A stretch of 64,000 nt of DNA, taken from assembly GCA_948144175.1 (NCBI GenBank), contig CANXME010000809.1:1-64000 (forward strand), read 5' to 3'. Shown one piece after another: positions 20,069-31,954 of the stretch. Made by a program: the position numbers and the translations under genes. Below the pieces are notes generated by a model. It was not told the origin of the DNA and did no database searches. It saw nothing but the letters and a program-made list of their open reading frames with translations. Every line of letters begins with the position of its first letter. Positions within the stretch are counted from its first letter, which is position 1. Origin of the DNA: Closterium sp. NIES-65. Lineage: Eukaryota > Streptophyta > Zygnematophyceae > Desmidiales > Closteriaceae.

Positions 20069-21105
20069 GGTTCCCTAGTGGAAACGCTACCTAGGACTTA
20101 CCACGATACTTTTTTTTTTCCTGCCTGGAGCGCTCTTCACTCCTGCCCAAGTCGCGCTCTGTGTGCCCTCTCTACCTTCGAGCCGCCCTTAGTGGCCCCT
20201 CTCACGGCCTCTTTGGCCGCCCTTGCGGCCCCTAGCGCCACCCTCTACGGCCCCTCGAGCCGCCCTTACGGCCCATTACGGCCCCTTAAAGCCCTTCGCG
20301 TCGCCCTTACGGCCCTCACGCGGCCCCTTTCGGCCCCTCGCGGCGCCCTTTCCAGCCCCTTACGGCCCCGTCGCCGCCCCGTTTAGGCCCTTGCGGCCCC
20401 TCTTCGGCCCCGTCTAGGCCCCTTGCGACCCCGCTACGGCCCCGCCTAGGCCCCTTACGGCCCCTCCGCGGCCCCGTCTAGGCCCCTTGCGGCCCCGCTA
20501 GGGCCCCGTCTACGCCCCTTACGGCCCCTCCGCGGCCCCGCCTAGGCCCCTTACGGCCCCGTCTAGGCCCCTTGTGGCCCCGCTATGGACCCGTCTAGGC
20601 ACCTTACAGCCCCTCCGCGGCCCCGTTTAGGCCCCTTGCGGCCCCGTCGCCGCCACGAGCGGCCCCGTCGCCGCCACCAGCGGCCCTATCGCCACCACCT
20701 GCGGCCCCGTCGCCGCCACCTGCGGCCACGCAGCCGCCACCTGCGGCCTCCCCGCCACCTACGGCCCCGTCACCCTCCCCTGGTGGCCCTGTCACCGCTC
20801 AGCCATCCAGCGACCGGGCCACCGAGCAGCCCAGCAGCCGAGCCACCCACATGTAGAGAAGCCGAGCCACCCAGCAACCGAGCCGCCGAGCGGCCGAGCC
20901 GCCTAGCAGCCGAGCCGCCCTGCCGCCGAGCCGCCCAGCAGCCAAGCCGCCCTGCCGCCGAGCCGCCGAGCAGCCGAGCCGCCCAGCAGCCGAGCGGCCC
21001 TGCCACCGAGACGCCCTACTGACGAACCGCTGGTGTTCCTACCGGTGCTCCCAGGCCCTCCTTCCTCGGACTAGTGAGCTCACTTCGTGCAAGGCCACTA
21101 CAATC
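20069..21105 (+). repeat. GC-rich repeat leader of copia C
   Basis: About 20170-20660: units near 20-25 bp around CGGCCCCTTACGGCCCCGTC. About 20650-20790: units with CGCCACCTGCGGCC. About 20810-21020: units around GAGCCGCCCAGCAGCC. No gene supported. Confidence 0.75.
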
Positions 21106-22620
21106 ATGGCTACCCCTAGTGTCCTCACTTTTGATGCTAAGGGCCGTGCCGATGACTTTGAGGTCTAGGTCGATGACCTCCAGCTGTTTCTCCAGTGCGA
21201 TAGGGCAGACGGACTCTCTCTGTTTGATCTCACCTCTGGTGTCTCTCCTGCCCCACCTGCTACTGCTGACAGCACTGTTCGCTCTCAGTGGGCCACACGC
21301 GATGCTGCTGCCCGTCTTGCTGTGCGTTGCCACGTACCGACCACTGAGCGTACACACTTTAGCCAGTACAAGAGTGCTTAGACCTTGTACGATGCTGTAG
21401 TTGCACGCTACTATTCCCTTGCCACTGCTGCACTGAGCCGCCTCATGCTACCGCACCTCTTCCCTGACCTTCCTACCTTTCCCACAGTCGCTGACCTCAT
21501 TACGCACCTCCGCACTAGTGACACTCGCTACCACGCTATGCTTCCTGCTGAGTTCTGCGCCAAGAACCCCCCCCCCCCCCATGTACATCACCCTCTACTA
21601 CATAGTCACCCGGCTCCCTGACTCTCTTTGCGTAGTCAGGGACCACTTCCTCTCAGTTTGCCCCACCACTCTCACTGTTGACCTCCTCGAGAAGGGCCTC
21701 TTAGCAGCATAGAAAAGCATAGTCGCTGTACGTGCCTCTTGTGGTGACCCTCGCACCCCCGTCTTTGAGGGGTGTTCCCCCTCCCCCATCTTGCCCTCTG
21801 TTGCTTCTATTGCTGCGGCCGACCTCGTTGGTCTCTACGGCGTCAACGCTGCGTCTGCCCCTAGCGAGAGACGCCGCACCGGCAAGGGCAAGGGGGGCAA
21901 GGGCGCTGGAGGGGCTGGCGGGGGCGGTGGAGGTGGTGGTGGAGGCAGTGGAGGGGGTGGGGGTGGTGGTGGGAGTGGTGACAGGGGTGGCGGCGGCGGC
22001 GGCAGCAGTGGAGGCGGAAGAGGCGGCGGTGGTGGCGGAGGGAGCGGAGGCGGCGGAGGTGGCGGAGGAGGCGGAGGTGGAGGAGGTGGCGGAGGCGGCG
22101 GCGGCAGCAGTGGACCTGGTCGCGGCTCTGCACAGAGGGGTGGCTCCGGTGGTGGTACGCGCCAGCAGCAGCAGAGCAGTCGTGAGACCCTGTCTCCTCA
22201 GCAGCTTCGTGAAGGGTATGCTGCGCGCCAGCGGGGTGGGGGTACGGGTCCCTGCACCTACGTTCTCCGCACCGGCGACCGCGGTGGTGAGCAGTGCGGG
22301 GGCCCGCACTCCACCCAGCGCTGCTTCGGCCGCCTGACGGACGCATGGCGTCGCCAGTTCCCTGGGGCCTTTGAGATCCCTCGCTGGGGAGAGCTCTCTA
22401 GGGTTGGGGTTGCTATCTTTGCTCTTGATTTTGATGCTATACTTGCTGCCATATATACTGTTGATGATAGTGTTGCAGGTGACTGTTACCTGTGTGTACC
22501 GCCTGACCCGGGCATTGAGGCTGCTGCTGTAGGTGCTAGTGCGTTTGCTGCCCCAGGTGCTAGTGCGTCTGCTGCCCTAGGTGCTGGTGAGTCTGCGCTC
22601 TCAGGTACTACGTCAGCTCA
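21106..22620 (+). pseudogene. gag region of copia C
   Basis: Starts MATPSVLTFDAKG. Capsid-like part, then a poly-Gly linker (about 21910-22110), then the zinc-knuckle-like segment with Cys-x13-Cys-x3-His-x4-Cys (CTYVLRTGDRGGEQCGGPH and on, about 22255-22325). Interrupted. Confidence 0.8.
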
Positions 22621-22624
22621 GGCC

Positions 22625-24000
22625 TTAAACACCTTCACCCTTGACTCGGGTGCGTCCCGCTCCTTCTTTCGAGACCGCACCACTCTTACGCCGCTCAGTC
22701 GGCCGGTTGCAGTCTCCCTGGCGGACCCCTCTGGGGGTCCTGTCCTAGCTATCTTCTCCACTGTTTTACCGTGCCTGGCAGCCTCCTTTGGCACACTGTC
22801 AGGTCTCTACCTCCCCTCATTCTCTACGAAATTGGTGAGTGGAGCGGACCTACAGGATAGGGGGGTTGACCAGTTCACGCCTGCGAGTCAGCGGGTGACC
22901 CACGTTCACCCATCAGCCAGGGTCGAGCCTATACACCCTTACTACTGAGTCTTGTCCGGCTGCTGAGACTGCCCAGGTAGCTGCGTCGAGAAAGGTGTTT
23001 GCTGCAACGTCCAAGTCTGGTCCTGAGTGTGCTCCTTGCTCGTGTCGTCTACTGTCCCACCAGACTCTCGTTTGGCACCACCGCCTTGGTCACCCCTCCC
23101 TGCCTCGTCTGCGAGGCATGGCCTCCCGTAACCTTGTCTCTGGTCTCCCTCGGTCTCTCCCTCCCCTACCTCCGGGGCCTGCCCCTACCTGCGTCCCCTG
23201 CGTCGAGGGGCAACAGCGCGCCGCCCCTCACTCCTCCGAGTTTCCTCCGACAGAGGCTCCGTTGCGGACTCTCCACATGGACGTGTGGGGCCCCGCCTGC
23301 GTCATTGGGCAGGGGCGCGAGCGGTACTTCCTGGTGGTGGTTTACGACAACTCGCGTTACACTATAGTCTTCCCCTTGCGCAGCAAGGGTGACGTCACTG
23401 AGGTGTTGATCGATTGGATCCGCGTAGCTCGTCTCCAGCTCAGAAAGAGTTTCAGCTCGGACTTTCCTGTTCTGCGTCTGCACTCTAAAAGAGGCGGGGA
23501 GTTTTCCTCTGCCCGTCTGGGAGCCTTCTGTTGTGCACAGGGCATCCGCCAGACCTTCACGCTTCCGGCCTCTCCACAGCAAAATGGGATTGCTGAGCGC
23601 CGCATTGGCATGGTCATGGACGTCGCTCGTACGTCCATGAAGCATGCGGCTGCCCCCCCTTTTCTGTGGCCGATTGCCGTTCAGTACGCCACGCACCAGC
23701 TCAACCTTCAGCCCCGGGTCTCCTTGCTAGAGACCTCCCCCACCTTGCGGTGGATAGGGAAGGTTGGCAATGCGTGTGCATTATGGGTCTGGGGATCTCG
23801 GGCGTTTGTCCGCGACTTGTCTGCGGACAAGCTGTCCCCCGGTGCTGTTCCCTACGTCTTCCTTGGCTTCCCCCCTGACGCGCCTGGGTGGCAGTTTTAC
23901 CACCCCACCTCGCGCCGTGTTCTGTCCTCCCATGACGTCACCTTTGACGACTCGGTGCGATACTACCGTCTCTTCCCCTACCGCACTGCGCCCCTCCTCC
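22625..24000 (+). pseudogene. protease and integrase regions of copia C
   Basis: Protease motif TLDSGASRSFF (about 22640), pre-integrase VWHHRLGHPSLPRL (about 23070), integrase core from LHMDVWGPACV (about 23275), LHSKRGGEFSS, NGIAERRIGMVMDVA (about 23590), to FLGFPPDAPGWQFYH (about 23860). Interrupted. Confidence 0.8.
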
Positions 24001-24109
24001 CCTAGCCGCTCTTCCTTGCGCCAGGTCCTCCCCGGGTAGATCCCCTCCCCCCTCAGGGTCCTGCCGCGTAAGGTGTGTCCTAGGTAGACGCGGTCGAGCC
24101 TGTCGAGGT

Positions 24110-25480
24110 AGCTGTTGACTCTGGTGCTGCTAGAGGTGCTGAGCGTGCGGGTGCCGAGTCTGTGGGTGCTGAGTCTGGGGGTGCTGAGTGTGGGGGTGCT
24201 GAGCCTGGGGGTGCTAGGTCTGAGGGTGCGGAGCCTGGGGGCGCTGGGTCTTCTCGTGTGGCCGCCGGCGGTGCTTGGTCGAGACGGGAGCCGCTCGCTC
24301 CATTGTAGTTGCGCGAGTGGTTTGCCCGGCGCTGGAGACGGGCTGCTGGAGGTGGAGGTGCTACTGTTGCTGCTGGTCCTGGAGGTGCTCGTATTGGCGG
24401 TCCTGGAGCTGCTGAGACTGGGGGTGCTGCTGGGGCTACTGGAGTTGGTCCTGCTGGAGCTGCTGGCGGTGCTGGTGCTGCTGGAGCTGGAGCTGCTGGG
24501 GGTGTTGGCGCTGGTGTTTCTACTGGCGCTGGTGCGTTTGGAGGTGCTGCTGAGGCTGCTGGAGCTAACCGTCCTACTAGAGCTGGTGCCACTCGAGCTG
24601 GAGATGCTAGAGCTGGAGCTGCTGGGGGTGTTAGCACTGGCGATGGTGGCTGCACTAGTACTTCTGAGGGTGCTGGAGTTGGTGGTGTTGGGGCTGGAGG
24701 TGCTGCTGGCGCTTGTGCTGCCGCTGGGGGTATTGGTGCTGCCCTTGCTGGTACTGGAGGCGCTGCGCGGCCGAAGCAGTACTTTGTTCCGCTCCTTGAG
24801 CAGGTTCTTGGTCTCCCGCCCTCTCCTAGTCCTGCTCCTTCCTTAGAGTGTCCACAGCCTGTCCTGTCGCAGTCACAGTTACAGCCCACCTCCCCTCTAC
24901 CTGCTCCTTCTCCCCGCACTGGTCCTACTCGAGATCTTGCTAAGTGTCGTGAGCCCGCGTCTCGTCCTGCGTCCCCTATTCGTGCTGCTCGCACTAGTGG
25001 TCGTACTGCGCGTCCACGTCCTCCTGCGGTCCCTGGCACACACCGGATGTCTCTGCGTCCGTCCACTGCTCCTCTGCGTGTCCCGTTGCCGTCTCCTCCA
25101 GAGTCCTCTCTTCCTTCTCTTGCTGGCCCGGAGTCTGACTCTCTTCGTGCTGCTAGTCCTTCTGTCACGCGTCTCCTAGCTACTTTTGTCACCAACCCTT
25201 CCTTTTGAGTCCACTGCTGCGTCTGCCCTAGCTGCTGAGCTTATCGGCATCGCTGCTCACTGTTGTCTAGACTACGCTGCTAGTCTCGTTGCTGAGTCTG
25301 AGTCTCTCTGTCCTCCGTCTGTCAGGGGTGAGTATGCTCTTAGCACGGACGTCCTTGAGGACAGGCAGGAGGAGTTCCAGTGCTTTGCTGCTGCTTTGCC
25401 CCATCTCGTGTCCACGCTGATTGCCCCTGAGGGAGACCCGGATGCACCAGACATCCCGACTCCTCGATCGTACGTTGAGG
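24110..25480 (+). repeat. repeat-rich linker between integrase and reverse transcriptase, copia C
   Basis: About 24130-24250: 15-bp tandem units (GGTGCTGAGCCTGGG type). About 24330-24760: Gly/Ala-rich codon repeats (GCTGGAGCTGCTGGG type). About 24860-25480: the conserved SPRTGPTRDL...PPAVPGTHRMSLRPST to QEEFQCFAAA region that precedes the reverse transcriptase in this family. Confidence 0.7.
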
Positions 25481-25489
25481 CGATCGAGG

Positions 25490-27005
25490 GTCCCTAATCC
25501 TCTCAGTGGCATTCGGCCTTGGACGCAGAGATGGCTTCCTGGAAGTCCACAGGCACCTACGTTGATGAGGTTCCCCCACTTGGGGCGAACATTGTCAGTG
25601 GCATGTGGATTTTCAGGGTGAAGCGGCCGCCGGGCTCTCCGCCTATCTTCAAGGCGCGTTACGTCGCATGAGGCTTCAGTCAGCGGCAGGGAGTTGACTA
25701 CTTTCAGACCTTCTCTCCCACCCCGAAGATGACCACTCTTCGGGTGTTGCTACACATAGCCGCTCACCGTGACTACGAGCTTCACTCTCTTCACTTCAGC
25801 ACTGCTTTCCTGCAGGGCAGCCTACACGAGGAGATCTGGCTGCGCCGCCCACCTGGCTTCATTGGGTCGTTTCTTGGTACCTAATGGAGCCTTCGGCGGC
25901 CGGTCTACGGTCTCCGTCAGGCGCCCTGTGAGTGGCACGACACACTGAGGACTACACTTTCGGCTCTTGGGTTTGCTCCTTCTACAGCCGACCCGTCGGT
26001 GTTTCAGCGCACCGACACCTCTTTGCCGTTGTTCTACATCCTCGTGTACGTCCACGACTTGGTCTTTGCCACTGCTGACACTGCTGGACTCGCCCACGTG
26101 AAGTCCGAGCTGCAGAATAGAGACACGTGCACAGACCTAGGTGAACTGCGCAGCTACCTTGGCTTGCAGATCACCCGGGACAGAGCATAGCGCACCATTA
26201 CCCTGACTCAATCACACATGGTGCAGCACGTCCTTCAGCGCTTCGGCTTCACGTACTCCTCGCCTCAGGCCACTCCTCTGTCTACTCGCCACTCGCTCTC
26301 AGCTCTGCCTTCGGATGAGTCCTTAAAGCCGAGTGGCCCGTACCGAGAGCTTTTTGGGTGCCTCGTGTACCTGATGACCTGCACACGACCTGACCTTGCA
26401 TACCCGCTTAGCATCTTGGCACGCTTTGTTGCTCCTGGGAGACACAGACCAAAGCACATGGCTGCAGCGAAGACAATGTTGCGCTACGTGTACAGTACGT
26501 CGGGCATGGGGCTAGTGCTTGGAGGACGACGTCGCGTGGTCCTCACAGGTCATGTAGATGCTTCTTCGGCTGACGTCCTAGCTCTGCAGCAGTCGTCACA
26601 GGGTTACACCTGCAGCCTTGGCTCCGGCTCTGTTTTGTGGCGGTCTACCCGCTCGTCTTCTGTTCTCAGCTCTAGCTGTTAGGCTGAGATCTACGCAAGG
26701 GCCATGGCTGCACACGAGCTACGCTCGCTCACCTACGTGTTGAATGACCTAGGAGAGCCACCTCGTTCTCCTCCAGTTCTGTACGTAGACAACAAGGCGA
26801 TGCTGGCCTTGTGTCGGGAGCACACACTAGAGCACAGAACGAAGCACATTGCTCTGCGCTACTTCCTTGCTTGTGAGTTGCAGCAGCGTGGTCAGCTCCG
26901 CCTCACCTACGTGGCCTCTGAGGCCAACACTGCTCATATCTCCACCAAGGCCCTTCCGCCTTGTGATCATCAGCGCTTCTGTACTATGCTAGGTCTTGTG
27001 CCTAC
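25490..27005 (+). pseudogene. reverse transcriptase and RNase H regions of copia C
   Basis: Reverse transcriptase about 25530-26210 (KSTGTYVDEVPP, GVDYFQTFSPTPKMTTLR and later blocks). RNase H about 26540-27000 (YVDNKAMLAL, EHRTKHIALRYFLA, VASEANTA). Interrupted. Confidence 0.8.
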
Positions 27006-27227
27006 TTGGCGTGACTTGCACACTTCTTGACCTTGCTTGTATTGTGATCTTTGTATACCTGCACTTGCTTGTTTACCTTTATATATGATCTTGCATGTGA
27101 ACTGGCCTTTTGGCCTTGCTCTTGTGCTTGGATTGTGTGGTGACGTTGTGATCCACCCTGAGATTGCTTTGCTTTGCTTGACTGGTTTTGTGACCTCTTG
27201 TTCTCCCCCACTTTGCCTATGGGGGTG

Positions 27228-27352
27228 TGTAAGGCATATATGCTATAGTATGTGTAGGCTGTAGTGGGGCAGTTCATAAAGGGTACAACAGTTTAGTGTT
27301 TCCTACTTGTACTTCCCTTGCTACTAAATGCATCCATTCTCGTTTCTCGTCA
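27228..27352 (+). repeat. 3' LTR of copia C
   Basis: 125 bp, TGTAAGGCAT...TTTCTCGTCA; preceded by TATGGGGGTG. Confidence 0.9.
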
Positions 27353-28013
27353 ATACATGCCACTCGTTTAGGCTTGATTGGGTATGATGTGTTCAGAATC
27401 TGGTAAAAAATGCGCCAACGATCATAACACAATTTATTCGCCGCGATTTATGACGATACGCACCGGTGGCAACCACTGCCAGGATAATGCCGCCTGGGAC
27501 TGACAAGTGAATTGTTGTCGATCTGAACTTCGTTGTTCTGAACTAGCTTCCACGTGCGAGTACTTGCCACAGACACGTCATGCAAGAATGCATGCGAATC
27601 GTTGTGTTGGCGGCGGATTCGTGAGTTTCTGAATGGTCCGTTCATATTTCCAATTATCGCGCCACTTTTACATATACATGCCACTCGTCTGGGTTTGATT
27701 GGGTATAATTTGTTCAGAATCTGGTAATAAACGTGCCAGCGATCACAACACAATTCATTCGCCGCGATTTCTGACGATACACACTGGTGGCAACCAATGC
27801 CTCGATTATGCCACTTGGGACCGACAAATGAATTGTTGTTGTTCCTAGCTGTTGTACGAAGTGTCAGGGATTCCGAGTCCATCATACTTCAACACCTGAT
27901 GCAGTTCTACATGGCGTAATCATGTGCTCGCGTCTCGCCGTTAAAAAACCCGGGCAGCGGATGATCATCTACATGTTGGGCGTGGATAACCTAGGTGTTG
28001 TATCAGATCCACA
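27353..28013 (+). other. 5' flank of MULE copy 2, second part, with direct repeat
   Basis: Non-coding. A block of about 310-320 bp starting CTGAACTAGCTTCCACGTGCG occurs twice in copy 2: once at 19791-19931 continuing at 27358-27537 (split by copia C) and once at 27538-27848. Copy 1 has one such block (about 3301-3585). Confidence 0.65.
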
Positions 28014-28534
28014 ATGGAGGAACCTCTGGCTAATGGGCGTGACATGTATAACATTATCCTGGAGCAGTTCGACATAGAGTTTGAACCCGAGGAGGGGCCT
28101 ATTATCAGTGACAACGCTGCCATTCAGGAGGGTAGCTGGTACTACTCGCAGGATCATTGCCTCTTTGTTTTGCTTGATGATGCGGTAGTGCATAAATACG
28201 GTTTCTACATGAAGTCTACCAGAAAAGCATCGGCGCTAGCGTTGTGCAAGAGTCAGAGGCTAGGGTTGGACCCCCCTTGTCCATGGCGGTGCAGCTACGC
28301 TCGTCTTGATCGGAACGGACTGTGGCAAATTGCAAAGCTATCCGATCCCGCAGAGCACACATGCGACCATGTCTACCGAACCCGGTGGTGGTCCGGAATG
28401 GGACGTAAGAGGAAGTACCTTAGGCGGAAATCCGGCAACTTCGTCCGTGCACTGCCGTTCAACGCACCTAAGGACTACGCTAGGCAGATTACGGCCTGCT
28501 CTGGTCCGAAGTTCACTTACAACAACGCGTATCG
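28014..28534 (+). pseudogene. MULE-2 transposase exon 1 (zinc-finger N-terminus)
   Basis: ATG at 28014, open to the donor (MEEPLANGRDMYNIILEQFD at the start). Residues about 87-117 form the MuDR DNA-binding zinc finger: CPWRCSYARLDRNGLWQIA followed by PAEHTC. The start was chosen because it opens the longest frame, is conserved at 3746 in copy 1 and follows a non-coding flank. A basic patch (GRKRKYLRRK) follows. The stop at 28536-28538 lies within the predicted intron. Confidence 0.75.
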
Positions 28535-28645
28535 GTGAGCGTACACCCGTCATAGGCCGAACATCAAGGGAGCTTTTCTTCTAGCATCTGTGTTGCCTCC
28601 ACTTCACTCATTTCCCGATACCACCCATACATTCCACCCACGCAT
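28535..28645 (+). other. predicted 111-bp intron position of MULE-2 transposase
   Basis: Donor GTGAGC at 28535. The acceptor position reads CGCAT where copy 1 has CGCAG, so correct splicing here would be lost. Equal length to copy 1 (4266-4376). Confidence 0.45.
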
Positions 28646-29490
28646 GCTGAAGGTAGGCATCACGGCGCAGCGATTCGGTGACTGGTGCGAGTCATTCCGC
28701 TACATTCCGGCGGTGCAAGAGCCCATTCGGCAGATCGACAGCGGAGCAACCGTGGAGCTTTTGACTTACAGCCACGAATTTCTCCGCTTCTTCATGGCGC
28801 CGAGTGCAAAACGCGAAGCACTGAAGACGTGCAGGCCTATTATTGCACTGGAGGGGACTTTCCTTATCCGTGCTCAGAAGGCTACTCTGCTTACGCCAAC
28901 GCGATGGACGGCAATCAGCAAATCATCCCGATCGCGTGGGCGCTCGTAGAGAGCGAAACCAAGGACACATGGACTTGGTTTTGCCGGCTCTTTGATAAGC
29001 ACTGCTCCGACTGGAAGGGACGGGACGACGCGGCTATCATCAGCGACCGGGACAACGGTCTCATCCCGGCAGTGAAGGAAGTGTTCCCTGAGAAGGTGGC
29101 GCACAACTTCTGTGGGTGGCACATACAGCAAAACGTGAAGCGGTTCGGGAAGACTTCCGCAGACATGTTATGGTGGCTTTGGACAGCCCGGTCTTTGAAC
29201 AAGTACAACGAGCTCAAGGTCGGTGTAGGGGAATCCCATCCCCTGCTCACGACTTACCTCTACGGTGCGGCGCCAATGGCCGGGCGGGGCCAAACCCCAC
29301 TCCACCAGCTGGCCTTCGTATTTGCCGATGCAATGTTCAGCAAACACGCTGGACGCGTGCGACCGCCAAAAACATTGCGGCCGAAGCACGGCGGCGTGCT
29401 CGACAAGCACAGTCGCAGCGACGCGGCCGCTAACAGAGACAGGGCGGCGCAGGACGCCCACCTCCGAATGCCGCAGCGGCATGACATTTA
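28646..29490 (+). pseudogene. MULE-2 transposase catalytic core
   Basis: LKVGITAQRFGDWCESFRY, CRPIIALEGTFL, then after a one-base loss near 28891 DGNQQIIPIAWALVESE, TWTWFCRLF, IISDRDNGLIPAVKEVFP, NFCGWHIQQNVKRFGK. This is the MULE (PF10551-type) domain. The first acidic residue is Glu (EGT) in both copies. The frame then runs on (SLNKYNELK and beyond) to a stop at 29489-29491 just before the array. Confidence 0.8.
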
Positions 29491-31240
29491 GCAGCGCCCC
29501 GCCCGTCCACAGCACCGTCGCCCGCTGCTGCGACCCGCCAAGCCGCTGCACATGCATCGTCCGCAGCGCCCAGCCCATCTGCAGCGCCACGGCCGTCCGC
29601 AGCGCCCCGCCCGTCCACAACACTGTCGTCCGCTGCTGCGACCTGCCCAGCCGCTGCACATGCATCGTCCGCAGCGCCGAGCCCATCTGGAGCGCCAGGG
29701 CCGTCCGTAGCGTCCTGCCCGTCCACAACACCGTCGCCCGGTGCTGCGACCCACCCAGCTGCTGCACATGCATCGTCTGCAGCGCTAGGGCCGTCCGCAC
29801 CGCCCCGCCCGTCCACAGCACCGTTGGCCGATGCTGCGACCCGCCAAGCCGCTGCACATGCATCGTCCGCAGCGCCAGGGTCGTCCGTAGCGCCCGGCCT
29901 GTCCACAGCACTGTCGCCCTCTGTTGCGACCCACCCAGCCGCTACACATGCATCGTCCGCAGCGCCCAGCCCATCCGCAGCGCCAGGGCCGTCCGCAGCG
30001 CCCCACCCGTCCACAGCACCGTCGCCCGCTAGTGCAACCCGCCAAGCCGCTGCACATGCATCGTGCGTAGCGCCAAGCCCATCTGCAGCGCTAGGGCCGT
30101 CCGCAGCGCCCCGCCCGTCCACAGCACTGCGCCTGCTGCTGCGACCCGCCCAGCCGTTGCACATGCATCGTCCGCAGCGCCCAGCCCATCTGTAGTGGCC
30201 CGCCCGTCCACAGCATCGTCGCCCGCAGCTGCGACCCGCCCAGGTGCTGCACATGCATCGTCCGCAGCGCCCAACCCATCTGCACTGCCGCGCTCGTCCA
30301 CAACACCGTCGCCCGCTGCTGCGACCCGCCTAACCGCTGCACATTCATCGTCCGCAGCGCCGAGCCCATCTGCAGTGCCAGGGCCGTCTGCAGCGCCCCG
30401 CCCGTCCACACCACCGTCGCCCTCTGCTGCGACCCACCCAGCCGCTACACATGCATGGTCCGCAGCGCCCAGCCCATCCGCAGCGCCAGGGCCGTCCGTA
30501 GCGCCCCGCCCGTCCACAGCACCGTCGCCCGCTACTGCAACCCGCCAAGCCACTGCACATGCATCGTCCGCAGCGCCCAGCCCATCTGCAGCGCTAGGGC
30601 CGTCCGCAGCGCCCCGCCCGTCCACAGCACCGTCGCCGCTGCTACGACCTGCCCAGCCGCTGCACATGCATCGTCCGCAGCGCCCAGCCCATCTGCAGTG
30701 CCCCGCCCATCCACAGCATCGTCGCCCGCTGCTGCGACCCGCCCTGCCGCTGCACATGCATCGTCCGCAGCGCCCAACCCATTTGCAGTGCCGCGCCCGT
30801 CCACAGCACCGTCGCCCGCTGCTGCGACCCGCCCAACCGCTGCACATTCATCGTCCGCAGCGCCCAGCCCATCCGCAGCGCCAGGGCCGTACGCAGCGCC
30901 CCGCCCGTCCACAGCACCGTCGCTCTCTGCTGCGACCCACCGAGCCGCTACACATGCATCGTCCGCAGCGCCCAGCCCATTTGCAGCGCCAGGCCGGCCG
31001 CAGCGCCCCGCCCGTCCATAGCACCGTCGCCCGCTACTGCAGCCCGCGAAGCCGCTGCACATGCATCGTCCGCAGCGCCCAGCCCATCTGTAGCGCTAGG
31101 GCCGTCCGCACCGCCCCGCCCGTCCACAGCACCGTCGCCCGCTGCTGCGACCCGCCCAGCCGCTGCACATGCATCGTCCACAGCGCCCAGCCCATCTGCA
31201 GCGCCTGGGCCATCCGCAGCGCCCCGCCCGTCTACATCAT
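29491..31240 (+). repeat. 108-bp tandem array inside MULE-2
   Basis: About 17 units. Successive CCCGTCCAC landmarks at 29502, 29610 and 29718 are exactly 108 bp apart and the next follows after 90 bp. Units share the landmarks given for MULE-1. Some units are shortened further (for example about 30190-30300). One forward frame is open for more than 420 codons from about 30063, but other frames and the opposite strand are also open, so openness is no proof of translation. Confidence 0.88.
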
Positions 31241-31954
31241 CGTCACTGAATTCAGCTACACGCACATCCGGGGCACCCGCATCATCCGCCACGTCGTCAC
31301 CATCCACTCCGTACGACTTGTCTGTCGCAACAGGTTCGTTTGAACAACGTTTCGTCAATGCGCCCCTCCGTTCTTTAGTACCATGATATGTGTGGTAGTA
31401 ACGACTACATCCACGATGTAATCTCTACATATTTGTGTTAAGGTCTCATACATGAGAGGCCATCTTAAAGTGATAGGGTACTGCTCATTTGGTACAGCCA
31501 GAATTTCCGGTTCCGTGTCCCTATTGCAGCCCATCATGCAGGAACAACTGCACCATCCAATTCCCAGCCGGAGCCACCTCCACTTCGACGATCCTCACCG
31601 ATAGTCGTGCCTAGCGGATGGCGAGGAACAGTTGCGTGCTTTAGCTTTCGCAACATTGTTCTGAGAACTGCGGTCCCGGGAGTCACCCCACCAACTGAGG
31701 CACCAAACCGAGAGCCACCACCGACCAAGGCACCCACCCGCCAGCCACCACCGACCGCGGCAGCAACCCGTGACCCTCCTCCTCCCACCGTGGACCCGGG
31801 AACGGCGCTTGGGAACACCAACGAGGAGAGGCCTAGCGTTGTAGAAGATGAGGCGACCGTCGTGGAAGAGGACTCCCTAGAGGACGGTGAGAATGGTGGG
31901 CGGGTCTGAATAGGCCTTTGCGGTGATTACACTGCACGCAGGAATAGAATCTGG
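31241..31954 (+). other. MULE-2 linker between array and SWIM half
   Basis: 31241-31370 is Ser/Thr/Ala-rich in one frame. 31370-31600 has no clear coding signal. 31607-31909 encodes a Pro/Thr-rich then acidic segment (TPPTEAPNREPPPTKAP; ERPSVVEDEATVVEED). A GCACGCAG acceptor-like site at 31934-31941 precedes the WVYEKEWARC block, so all or part of 29219-31941 could be an intron. Confidence 0.5.

Larger units (their letters stand above)
19932..27352 (+). mobile_element. Ty1/copia element C, full length in outline, old
   Basis: 7421 bp. LTRs 19932-20056 and 27228-27352 (125 bp, 11 differences by my count, the most of any pair here). Primer site TGGTATCGAGCA at 20057, polypurine tract before the 3' LTR. 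Target duplication ATACA at 19927-19931 and 27353-27357; the empty site is in MULE copy 1 near 3436-3448. Parts in order: leader 20069-21105, gag from 21106, protease, integrase, linker, reverse transcriptase, RNase H, 3' end. Fossil: broken, about ten or more interruptions. Confidence 0.92.

Noticed and set aside
21791-22340. Glycine-rich cell-wall or silk-like protein
   Set aside because: It is the poly-Gly linker of copia Gag, flanked by Gag sequence in the same frame.
24115-25208. Leu/Val/Gly-rich repeat proteins (LSLGVLSLGVL type), also near 39952, 51025, 58665 and 61731
   Set aside because: Out-of-frame reading of the 15-bp Gly-Ala-Glu-Pro-Gly linker repeats of copia pol.
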